Part shown: positions 39,580 to 47,147 of the stretch, piece after piece
Numbering within the stretch: the first letter of the stretch is position 1
Layout of the letters: each line of letters begins with the position of its first letter
From: Acidisoma sp. L85
Lineage (GTDB): Bacteria; Pseudomonadota; Alphaproteobacteria; Acetobacterales; Acetobacteraceae
Direction of reading: 5' to 3'
DNA: 64,000 bases
NCBI RefSeq assembly: GCF_009765865.1
Contig: NZ_LMUQ01000084.1
Location: 124,138 to 188,137, forward strand
The notes under the pieces: generated by a model
What the model was told of the DNA's origin: nothing
Database searches by the model: none
The model's input: the letters and a program-made list of their open reading frames with translations, nothing else
Made by a program: the position numbers and the translations under genes

Positions 39580-40515
39580 CTAACGGTTCCGCATCGCCAT
39601 GGCGGCGAAGACTTCGGGTGCATGGGGGATAGGCGCGACGGCTCCGTAGCCGGTGGTCGAGATGGCGGCGGCGGCGGCGGCGTAATGGGCGGCGTCCTCA
39701 TTCGGCTCGCCGGCCAGAAGACGGGCGAGCAGGGCGCCGCAGAAGGTGTCGCCGGCGCCGGTGGCATCCACGGCGGCGACGGTGAAGGCCGGGATGCGCT
39801 GCCGTCCGGCGGGTGTGCCGACATAAACGCCCTGCTCGCCCATCTTCAGCACGACCAGGCCCGGGCCGAGGCCGAGGTAGAAGTCGAGGATCGCCTCGGG
39901 ATCCTCGAGACCGGTCAGCAGCCTGGCGTCTTCCAGGCCCGGCAGCGCGACATCGGCCTGGCAGATCGCTGCGTGGATAACGGCGGCGGCGCGGAGCGGC
40001 GGCCAGAGGGCGGGGCGATAGTTGGTGTCGTAAGCGACAGCGACGCCATGCTTTCGGGCGACGGCGAAGGCGTGGAAGATGGCGTCGGCGGCGCTCTCGG
40101 AGATACCCTGGCTGATGCCTGAGGCGAAGACCAAGCGGGCGCCGGCGATCGTCGACTCGGGGATATCGGCGACGGCCAGTGTCGATGCCGCCGAGCCTCG
40201 GCGGTGATAGGTGAAGCGATGGCCGTCCGGGCCATGGGTCACGAAATAGGCCCCGGTCGGATGCGCGATCGAGCGCTTGACCGTGCTGGTATCGATGCCC
40301 TCGGCCTTCCAAAGAGAAAGGAGCGAGTCGCCGCCGGGATCTTCGCCAATCGCGGTGAGGTAGCCGACCTTGGCGCCCTGCCGGGCGGCGGCGATGGCGA
40401 CGTTGGACGTGTCCCCGCCATGGCCCTGCTGATAGAGCACGCGGCCATCATCCGTTGCCGGGAGCTGGTTATATTCCAGCAACGGCTCGCCGATGCAGAG
40501 AAGATCGACTGCCAT
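39580..40515 (-). CDS. kdgK: 2-keto-3-deoxygluconate kinase (PfkB family)
   Basis: PfkB-fold kinase of 311 residues that phosphorylates 2-keto-3-deoxygluconate to KDPG. It has GEPLLEYNQL near the N-terminus, the GGDTSNVAIAAARQG block, DTNYRPALW and the catalytic DATGAGDTFCGALLA. These blocks and the 23-base gap to eda on the same strand support KdgK over other PfkB members. It would feed KDPG directly to the aldolase encoded upstream. A copy of the dispersed repeat abuts its 3' end. Confidence 0.88.
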   Translation of the reverse strand: MAVDLLCIGEPLLEYNQLPATDDGRVLYQQGHGGDTSNVAIAAARQGAKVGYLTAIGEDPGGDSLLSLWKAEGIDTSTVKRSIAHPTGAYFVTHGPDGHRFTYHRRGSAASTLAVADIPESTIAGARLVFASGISQGISESAADAIFHAFAVARKHGVAVAYDTNYRPALWPPLRAAAVIHAAICQADVALPGLEDARLLTGLEDPEAILDFYLGLGPGLVVLKMGEQGVYVGTPAGRQRIPAFTVAAVDATGAGDTFCGALLARLLAGEPNEDAAHYAAAAAAISTTGYGAVAPIPHAPEVFAAMAMRNR

Positions 40516-40538
40516 CTTCGCGATATGCGCCCGGACTG

Positions 40539-41165
40539 TCAGGTGGAGGCCATGATCTGTTCGGCGGCGGCGGTGACCGCCGCACGATCGCCCGCGGCGA
40601 CTAGTCCCTCGTCGCAGAGCTTGCCGCCCATGCCGACAAAGCTCGCCCCCGCCGCGAGATAGGCTGCGACATTGCTCGGGTCGACGCCGCCGGTCGGGCA
40701 GAAGACGACCTCGGGGAAGACACTGCAGAGCGACTTGATATGGGCGGGTCCGCCGGCCGAACTGGCGGGGAATATCTTGACGACCTGCGCCCCGGCCTTG
40801 CGGGCCGCGCGCACCTCGGTCGGCGTCATGGCGCCGGACATCAGGATGGCGCCCGCCGCGCGGCAGGGTGCGACGAGATCGGGATCGACCCAGGGCGAGA
40901 CGAGGAAACGCGCGCCGGCGCGCAGGCAGATATCGGCCGTGGCGGCATCCGGCACCGTGCCGGCGCCCACCAGCAGAGAGGCATCTGTGGAAAGCTCCCG
41001 GATCAGGGCAGGTGCGTCGGGGATCGTCATGGTGATCTCGAAGATGCGGAGGCCGGCGTCATGGAGCCAGCGCACCGCGGTCGCGGCATGAGCCGCGTTC
41101 TTCATGCGAAGGACGGGCACGACGCGGGCCGCCTTTAGCTGCCCGATCAAGGGGTGTTCGCTCAT
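40539..41165 (-). CDS. eda: KDPG aldolase (2-dehydro-3-deoxyphosphogluconate aldolase)
   Basis: A 208-residue class I aldolase that splits KDPG to pyruvate and glyceraldehyde 3-phosphate. Characteristic blocks are RVVPVLR, the FEITMTIPDA motif carrying the active-site Glu, GAGTV and VKIFPASSAGG with the Schiff-base Lys. Its ATG at 41165 overlaps the stop of the PLP decarboxylase gene by four bases. It forms the lower Entner-Doudoroff step with kdgK; edd lies 12 kb away. Confidence 0.93.
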   Translation of the reverse strand: MSEHPLIGQLKAARVVPVLRMKNAAHAATAVRWLHDAGLRIFEITMTIPDAPALIRELSTDASLLVGAGTVPDAATADICLRAGARFLVSPWVDPDLVAPCRAAGAILMSGAMTPTEVRAARKAGAQVVKIFPASSAGGPAHIKSLCSVFPEVVFCPTGGVDPSNVAAYLAAGASFVGMGGKLCDEGLVAAGDRAAVTAAAEQIMAST

Positions 41166-42643
41166 GGTTCGACTTTCCTCCCGTGATCGCCTTGTCGGCC
41201 GCTTCGCCGCCGCCCCGTCGCCAGAACCGCCTCGACCAGGATGTCGGCGTCCTCGATGCGGCTGCGATGATTGACGAAGGCGGCCCGGATGGCCAGAGCG
41301 CCGCCGATCACGGTGGTGGAAGGGGCAGCGATACCGGCTTCCTGCAGGTCGGCGGCGAGTTCGGCGTTGAGGTTATCCGGGTCCGTGCCACGATAGCGGA
41401 AGCAGACGATGTTGAGTGGCACCGGCGCCAGGAGTTCGAGTTCGGGCTCGGCGCGGATCCGCTCGGCGAGATGGCGGGCGATGGTGCAGCTTTGTTGGGC
41501 CACGGCGCCCAGGCGGTCGGCGCCGAAGGCTTGCAGGGTGAACCACACCTTCAGCGCGCGGAAGCCACGCGAGAGATCCGGGCCGAGGTCGCAGGGCCAG
41601 GGCGCATTGGCGGCGAGGCCGCGCGCGCCGGGTCGCAGATAGGCGGCGGACGAGGCGAAGGTCGCGAGCTGATCTGCCTGGTCGCGCACCAGGATGCAGC
41701 CGGCGTCGTAGGGCACTTGGGCCCATTTGTGGAAGTCGAAGGCGATCGAGCGGGCGCGGTCCATGCCTCGCACGAGATGACGCAGGCCGGGGGCGAGAGC
41801 TGCTAAAGCGCCGAACGCGCCATCGACGTGGAACCAGAGATCCTCGGCGGCGCAGAGATCGGCGATGGCGGGGAGGTCGTCGAAGGCGCCGATATCGACG
41901 GAGCCGGCGGTGCCGATCACCATGAAGGGTTTCGCGCCCTGTTGCCGGTCGGCGGCGATGGCGGCGGCGAGGGCGGATTGGTCCATCGCGAAGTCGTTGT
42001 TCGTCGGGATGAGGCGGAGGGCGGCGCTGCCGATGCCGGCCATGTCGAGCGCATCCGGAACGCAGCGGTGGGCGGAAGCCGAGGCGTAGGCGGTGAGCCG
42101 AACGTCTCTGAGACCGTCCCGGCGGCAGTCCGCCCCCAAGGCCGCGGTGCGCGCCATGAGGACGGCCATGAAATTGGCCATCGAACTGCCGGTGACGAGG
42201 AGGCCGCCAGCTGTAGCGGGAAGGCCGAAGGCCTCGGCGGCCCAGCGGATAACCTGTCGCTCGACCTCGACGGGGGCGTGGTCACGGCCGCCCAGATTGG
42301 CGTTCAGGCCTGCGGCGAGCATCTCCGCCAGCATGCCGACGGGAGTGCCGCCGCCGTGAACCCAGCCCATGAAGCGTGGATGGGTATTGCCGGTGCCGTA
42401 GGGGAGAATCTGTTCGCGGAACTGATCGTAGATCGTCGCAAGAGGGCACGGCGCGGGATCGAGCGGCGCTCGCAGGGTTTCGCGCGTGGCATCGGGTAGA
42501 GGCCGCCAGACGGGCTCGGTTCGCCGGTCACGCAGATGGTCGATCATGTCGTCGAGCATGCGATGCCCGATCCTGCGAAAGGCCTCCCAATCCTTGGGAT
42601 CGAGATCGGTTTCGGCTTTCAGTTCTGCAATTATGTCCGGCAC
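41162..42643 (-). CDS. PLP-dependent group II amino acid decarboxylase
   Basis: A 493-residue type-I-fold decarboxylase with the DFHKW motif holding the PLP-binding Lys, FHVDGAFGA, and TGSSMANFMAVLMAR. The N-terminal HPRFMGWVHGGGTPVGMLAEML block is typical of the aromatic or diaminobutyrate decarboxylase branch. It starts at a GTG at 42643. The stop overlaps the eda start (ATGA), so it is in the same operon as eda and kdgK, an odd partner for sugar acid catabolism. The amino acid substrate is not assigned. Confidence 0.85.
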   Translation of the reverse strand: MPDIIAELKAETDLDPKDWEAFRRIGHRMLDDMIDHLRDRRTEPVWRPLPDATRETLRAPLDPAPCPLATIYDQFREQILPYGTGNTHPRFMGWVHGGGTPVGMLAEMLAAGLNANLGGRDHAPVEVERQVIRWAAEAFGLPATAGGLLVTGSSMANFMAVLMARTAALGADCRRDGLRDVRLTAYASASAHRCVPDALDMAGIGSAALRLIPTNNDFAMDQSALAAAIAADRQQGAKPFMVIGTAGSVDIGAFDDLPAIADLCAAEDLWFHVDGAFGALAALAPGLRHLVRGMDRARSIAFDFHKWAQVPYDAGCILVRDQADQLATFASSAAYLRPGARGLAANAPWPCDLGPDLSRGFRALKVWFTLQAFGADRLGAVAQQSCTIARHLAERIRAEPELELLAPVPLNIVCFRYRGTDPDNLNAELAADLQEAGIAAPSTTVIGGALAIRAAFVNHRSRIEDADILVEAVLATGRRRSGRQGDHGRKVEP

Positions 42644-42694
42644 GACGCCCTTATGAGGGGCCTCCGCCGTGGGCGGAAGAGGGGAGTTTCCCGC

Positions 42695-42949
42695 TCAGCA
42701 AAGACCCCAGGCGCCGAACCCCTGCTGGTCACGGTGCATCCCATCGAGCTGAAGGCCGGACCGGCCGAAATCCTGGCCAACCGACCAAGTCATCGCATCC
42801 GCGAAGGCGATCTCGTCAAAAGGCTCGTGGTCCTCGAAAGTCTCAAGCTCCGGCATCTGGCGAAACGCGACGCCATCGGGCCGCACGAAGGGCAGCACCG
42901 TCGCCCCCTCCGAAACCGGCTGCTTGCCGGTCACCATCTTCCCAAGCAT
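42695..42949 (-). CDS. small acidic hypothetical protein
   Basis: An 84-residue acidic protein with no membrane segment. It has an AGGAG at good spacing before the ATG at 42949, which argues for a real gene. The PELETFEDHEPFDEIAFADAMTW segment is acidic, and the C-terminus is Gly/Trp-rich. I do not recognise the family. It is 51 bases upstream of the PLP decarboxylase gene on the same strand and may belong to its operon. Confidence 0.5.
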   Translation of the reverse strand: MLGKMVTGKQPVSEGATVLPFVRPDGVAFRQMPELETFEDHEPFDEIAFADAMTWSVGQDFGRSGLQLDGMHRDQQGFGAWGLC

Positions 42950-43089
42950 TTCGCACTCCTGTCGTCGTCGCGACCGATTTTAGACTTATTTGCGCCACAT
43001 TTACTAGTGCGCTCGGCCTGGACCTCATTTTCTCAACCTTATCAATGCATCAATATGGCACGACCGAGGCAAATTGCGGCGGCGAATCG

Positions 43090-43623
43090 CTACAAGATCA
43101 CGCGAGCCCCGGTCAGGCGGAGCACCACGACGGTGGTCAGGATGGCGACTACGACGACCGTGAGCGCCCAGCGCAGCCATAGATAGCGTTTCGACAGGAA
43201 GCCGTAGCGATGGCCACCCTGCTCGCCAACCATGGTCGCGATGAAGCCCGCGATGAGCACGCAGAGGCCGATCGCGGGCGCCGGCGCTAGGATACCGACC
43301 AGCAATGCGACCCAGCCGATCAGAGCCGGCAGAATGCCGAGCGCGATGCGGCCCTGCTGAACGCGGCTCGGGATCGTGCCCGGAACTCCGCCCACGCGAG
43401 TGGATGGCAGGCCGAGCTCATCGACCTCGCCTTCCGCCAGCACCCAGCCCCAGTGGATGCCGCCCAGGAAAGAGAGGATCACGGCGCCATAGGCCAGCAA
43501 GGCGATCATTCCATGCGCCTGGGATGGCGCCTGCCAGGCGCAAGCGAGATAGGCGCAGGCTAGAAAGGGGACGAGGCCCAACACGCTGAGCAGCAAGACC
43601 AGGGGGTGATTGGCGCGGATCAT
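43090..43623 (-). CDS. DUF3429 family membrane protein
   Basis: A 177-residue inner-membrane protein with about five hydrophobic segments. LLSVLGLVPFLACAYLACAW near the N-terminus, GAVILSFLGGIHWGWVLAE in the middle and the GHRYGFLSKRYLWLRWALTVVVVA tail segment are typical of DUF3429, whose role is unknown. The ATG at 43623 is preferred to the upstream start at 43674 because the extra 17 residues are basic and unconserved. Divergent from the CorC-like gene. Confidence 0.8.
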   Translation of the reverse strand: MIRANHPLVLLLSVLGLVPFLACAYLACAWQAPSQAHGMIALLAYGAVILSFLGGIHWGWVLAEGEVDELGLPSTRVGGVPGTIPSRVQQGRIALGILPALIGWVALLVGILAPAPAIGLCVLIAGFIATMVGEQGGHRYGFLSKRYLWLRWALTVVVVAILTTVVVLRLTGARVIL

Positions 43624-43810
43624 GGCATCTTCTTTCTTGGCTCGTTTGGCGGCTTGTTCCCGGCATCTTCGCATGCCGGGAGGGGTTTAGGCGTTAGCTG
43701 CTGCCAAGCGACGCGCCTTCGCAGGTTCGGCCGGGCTGCAAATGATGTAGGAGGTCTTCGGGATTTGGCGCCGCGGCTTGCGCCTATTCGGACGAAGATA
43801 GGCGAGGGCT

Positions 43811-45115
43811 GTGGAAATCTGGCTGGAACTCTGCGGCATTTTGCTGCTGATCCTGATCAATGGCCTCTTCGCAGGTAGCGAGCTGGCATTGATCTCGTCG
43901 CGGCGGGCACGTCTCGCCGTGCTGGAACGGAAAGGGGTCGCAGGGGCCGGCGTCGCCCGGCGGCTGAAGGAGCGGCCGCAAATCTTTCTGCCGACGGTGC
44001 AGGTCGGCATCACCCTTGTCAGCGTCGTCACCGGCATGTTCAGCGGCGAGCGGGTGACTGTGGCGCTGCAACACCTGATGGAACGCAGCCAGCTGCTGCG
44101 CCCGATCGCCCATGGCTTCGCCTTCTTCGTCACCGTCGTCGCTATCACCTTCCTCACCATGGTGCTGGGCGAACTCGTGCCGAAACAGCTTGCCTTGCGA
44201 TGGCCCGAGCTGCTGTCCTCCCGCGTCGCCCCCATGCTCGTGCTGATGGCTCGCATTTCGACCCCGGTCATCTGGATTCTCAGCAAAACCTCGGCGGGCA
44301 TCCTGCGCCTGATGGGTGTCCATCGCGCGCGGCCTGATCTGCCGAGCGAAGAGGAGCTGCGGGCTTTGCTCGCCGAAAGCACGCAGACCGGGGTGCTGGA
44401 GAGCGAGGAGAAGCTCATGATCGAGCGGGTCCTCCGCCTCGCCGATAAGCCGGTGCGGGCGATCATGACGCCGCGCACGGAAATCGCCTGGATCGATCGT
44501 GCCGCGACCCATGCCGACATCGTCGCTCGCATCAAGGGCAATGCCCATTCGCGCTTCGTGGTGGGCGACGGCACCGTCGATAACGTCGTGGGCGTCGTTC
44601 AGGCCAAGGACATGCTGGACCGCTTGCTGAGCGGCGGGACACTCTCTCTGGATGACGCGATGCGCCAGCCGATGATCGTGCCGGACGCGATCTCGGCGCT
44701 GGACGCGCTGGAGCGGCTGAAGGGCGATGCCAACGGCATGGCGCTGGTGATCGACGAATATGGAAGTTTCGAGGGGCTGATTACCGCCGCCGATATGCTG
44801 GAGGCGATCGTCGGCGACGCGGATGACACCGGGACGGAGGCGCGCGGGCATGCGACGGGTGCGTCTCACGAAACGAACTTCGTGTTCGACGGGCTCATGC
44901 CGCTGGATGAGCTCAAGGAGAAGCTGTCGCTGGGCAATCTGCCGGCACCGGGCACCTACCATACGGCGGCCGGCCTGATCCTGGCGCTGCTGCGCCGGGT
45001 GCCGCAGACGGGGGATGCGCTGCTGTTCGGCGATTGGCGGTTCGAGGTGCTCAGCATGGATGGCCGGCGGGTGGATAAGCTGCGCGTGGAACGGCAGAGC
45101 GAGGTCCCATCGTGA
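43811..45115 (+). CDS. CNNM/CorC-type membrane protein (DUF21, CBS, CorC_HlyC)
   Basis: A 434-residue protein starting with GTG at 43811. The N-terminal DUF21 domain (about 1-190) contains several membrane segments and FVTVVAITFLTMVLGELVPKQLA. Two CBS domains follow (about 210-330; IMTPRTEIAWID and MIVPDAISALDALE) and then a C-terminal CorC_HlyC domain. The family is annotated as magnesium/cobalt efflux or hemolysin-like; the ion role is inferred. It overlaps the downstream hydrolase start. Confidence 0.87.
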   Translation: MEIWLELCGILLLILINGLFAGSELALISSRRARLAVLERKGVAGAGVARRLKERPQIFLPTVQVGITLVSVVTGMFSGERVTVALQHLMERSQLLRPIAHGFAFFVTVVAITFLTMVLGELVPKQLALRWPELLSSRVAPMLVLMARISTPVIWILSKTSAGILRLMGVHRARPDLPSEEELRALLAESTQTGVLESEEKLMIERVLRLADKPVRAIMTPRTEIAWIDRAATHADIVARIKGNAHSRFVVGDGTVDNVVGVVQAKDMLDRLLSGGTLSLDDAMRQPMIVPDAISALDALERLKGDANGMALVIDEYGSFEGLITAADMLEAIVGDADDTGTEARGHATGASHETNFVFDGLMPLDELKEKLSLGNLPAPGTYHTAAGLILALLRRVPQTGDALLFGDWRFEVLSMDGRRVDKLRVERQSEVPS

Positions 45116-45873
45116 TGGCCGGTGCCGAGGAGAGCGGGAGGCTGGCGCGGGAGGATGGCGCAAGCCTGGCATGGCGGCGCCTGCGCGGCGCCGGGCCGAC
45201 GATCGTGTTCCTGCCCGGCTTTCGCAGCGACATGGAAGGCTCGAAGGCGATGCATCTGGCGGCTTTCGCCGCCCGGCGTGGCCAGGCGATGCTGCGGCTG
45301 GACTATTCGGGCCATGGGGCGAGCGGCGGCCGTTTCGAGGATGGTACGATTGGCCTTTGGTCGGCGGATGCGCTGCGCGTGATTGATGCGGTCACCGAGG
45401 GGCCGGTGATCCTGGTCGGTTCGTCCATGGGCGGCTGGATCGGGCTCAACATTGCGCTTGCTCGGCCCCAGCGTGTGGCGGGCTTTGTCGGTATCGCCGC
45501 GGCGCCCGATTTCACCGAGCGGCTGATCTGGGAGGCACTGGCGCCTCGGGAGCGCGAGACGCTGCTCTCCGCAGGCGTCCTGGCGATGCCGAGCGAGTAT
45601 GGCGAGCCGACACCCATAACCTTGGGCCTGATCGAGGATGGCCGGCTCCATCTCCGGCTCAACGGCCCGATAGCCCTCGACTGCCCGGTGCGGCTGTTGC
45701 AGGGACAGCGGGACAGCGATGTGCCCTGGCGAACCGCGCTCGATATCGCGGAGCGGGTGACAGGCGACGACGTGAGGGTGACCCTTGTGAAGGACGGCGA
45801 TCACCGACTGTCACGAGAGGCCGATCTCGCTTTGCTGGAGGGCGTGGTCGGCGCGCTGCTCGATGCGCCTTGA
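45115..45873 (+). CDS. alpha/beta hydrolase
   Basis: A 252-residue alpha/beta hydrolase. The nucleophile elbow GSSMGG holds the catalytic Ser, preceded by FLPGFRSDMEGSKA (oxyanion region), with a late GDHRLS carrying the catalytic His. The ATG at 45115 overlaps the stop of the CorC-like gene by one base (a GTG three bases earlier also works), so the two are coupled. The substrate is unknown; it could be an ester, amide or peptide. Confidence 0.82.
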   Translation: MAGAEESGRLAREDGASLAWRRLRGAGPTIVFLPGFRSDMEGSKAMHLAAFAARRGQAMLRLDYSGHGASGGRFEDGTIGLWSADALRVIDAVTEGPVILVGSSMGGWIGLNIALARPQRVAGFVGIAAAPDFTERLIWEALAPRERETLLSAGVLAMPSEYGEPTPITLGLIEDGRLHLRLNGPIALDCPVRLLQGQRDSDVPWRTALDIAERVTGDDVRVTLVKDGDHRLSREADLALLEGVVGALLDAP

Positions 45874-45954
45874 GGCCGCCATCACTTTGCCTTAGGGCAG
45901 ACCGGCTTAGGTAAGATGATCGTTCTGCTCGAAGGACGGCCTTGGGGGGCGACC

Positions 45955-46683
45955 ATGAAGCTGACGTTGCGTGTAGTTCTGGCCCTTGGCCTGCTTCTGC
46001 CTTTGGGCGCGCCAATTCGCGGCGCTCAGGCCGACGATTTCTACATTACGCCAGCGGATGTAAACCTTGAGGAGATGCTGGCGCCCCCGCCGCTGCTCGG
46101 CTCAGACGCCCAGAAGGCGGACATGAAGGCGGTCATGGACGCGCAGGCGGCGCGGACCACGGACCAGGTCACGGCCTCGGTCAAGGACTTCAAGAAGTCG
46201 ATCTTCCGCTTTGGCGATGTTCTTGGCCCGGGCTTCACGAAGGTAAACCTCCCGTTCACGGACGCGTTCTTCAAGCGCGTCATATTGAACGACTCGGAAA
46301 TCATTACTGCCGCCAAGGGCTATTTCATGCGGCCGCGCCCCTTCATCACGAATGACCAGGTCAATCCGGTGATGCTGCGGCCGGGCGGCGGAGGATACCC
46401 GAGCGGGCATTCCACCTTCGCCTATGTGACCGCCATCCTGCTCGGCATCATGGTGCCGGAGAAGCGTGACGCGTTGTTCGCCCGCGCGAACGACTTCGCA
46501 TCCATGCGGGTCATCTCAGGTGAGCACTATCCCAGCGACGTGGCGGCCGGGAAGGTCGCCGCCGCCTTGATGGCCAATGCGCTTCTCCATTCGGCGAAAT
46601 TCATGGCGGATTTCAAAACCTCTGAGGTCGAGGTCCGCAGGATGCTCAATCTCCCTCCCGCTCCCCCAACGACCTCGCCTTAG
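45955..46683 (+). CDS. PAP2-type class A acid phosphatase, periplasmic
   Basis: A 242-residue secreted phosphatase. The ATG at 45955 gives a signal peptide (MKLTLRVVLALGLLLPLGA) with cleavage near AQA. The PAP2 catalytic motifs are complete: KGYFMRPRP (KX6RP), PSGH in YPSGHSTF, and RVISGEHYPSD (R-x5-H-x3-D). This is the class A non-specific acid phosphatase layout, hydrolysing phosphomonoesters in the periplasm. It follows the hydrolase gene by about 80 bases. Confidence 0.9.
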   Translation: MKLTLRVVLALGLLLPLGAPIRGAQADDFYITPADVNLEEMLAPPPLLGSDAQKADMKAVMDAQAARTTDQVTASVKDFKKSIFRFGDVLGPGFTKVNLPFTDAFFKRVILNDSEIITAAKGYFMRPRPFITNDQVNPVMLRPGGGGYPSGHSTFAYVTAILLGIMVPEKRDALFARANDFASMRVISGEHYPSDVAAGKVAAALMANALLHSAKFMADFKTSEVEVRRMLNLPPAPPTTSP

Positions 46684-46694
46684 CCGGGCGGCGG

Positions 46695-46922
46695 TCAGGC
46701 GCGGTCGCCGACCGGACCAACATAGGACATGTCCAGACTTGCCTGAGGCCGCCGCATAAGCTCGAAGCCGGAGAGGTGGAGGTAATCAACGAGGCGCTCC
46801 GCCGTCATCTCGGCCTCATCGCGACTGTCCCGCCGGTTACGCGTCGCCCGGCTGCGAAGAACAAAGGCGAGTTCCTGCACCACTTCGCGATCATCGGCGG
46901 GGTGAAGAAGAGTTTCGAGCAT
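46695..46922 (-). CDS. small hypothetical protein
   Basis: A 75-residue protein with a charged central part (RRDSRDEAEMTAERLVDYL). A GAGAGG stretch lies upstream of the ATG at 46922, though spacing is long. The C-terminal FELMRRPQASLDMSYVGP is plausible protein sequence. It is convergent with the phosphatase gene and 225 bases from the next gene. I do not recognise a family, and confidence that it is real is moderate. Confidence 0.45.
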   Translation of the reverse strand: MLETLLHPADDREVVQELAFVLRSRATRNRRDSRDEAEMTAERLVDYLHLSGFELMRRPQASLDMSYVGPVGDRA

Positions 46923-47147
46923 GGCCTGCGACCTCTCTGAATACTGCGACTTGATCTAGGTAGGATGAAATTAGGAACAAAGCAAGAACATTGACGATTA
47001 AGTGACTCGGGGCGTGAAGATCCAATGTTTCAGCCTGAGAAGTTTAGCCGCGGTTCTTAATCCTGACTCCACACCTATTCGATTGATGGCCCACAACCAT
47101 ATCGGCCAGGGGCACGCCGATCCGGCCTGGGGCCTGAGGAGATTCGG

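Noticed and set aside
42536-43186. 216-residue plus-strand frame opposite the decarboxylase and small protein
   Set aside because: It lacks motifs, spans three minus-strand genes and has no SD; the minus-strand genes have better signals.
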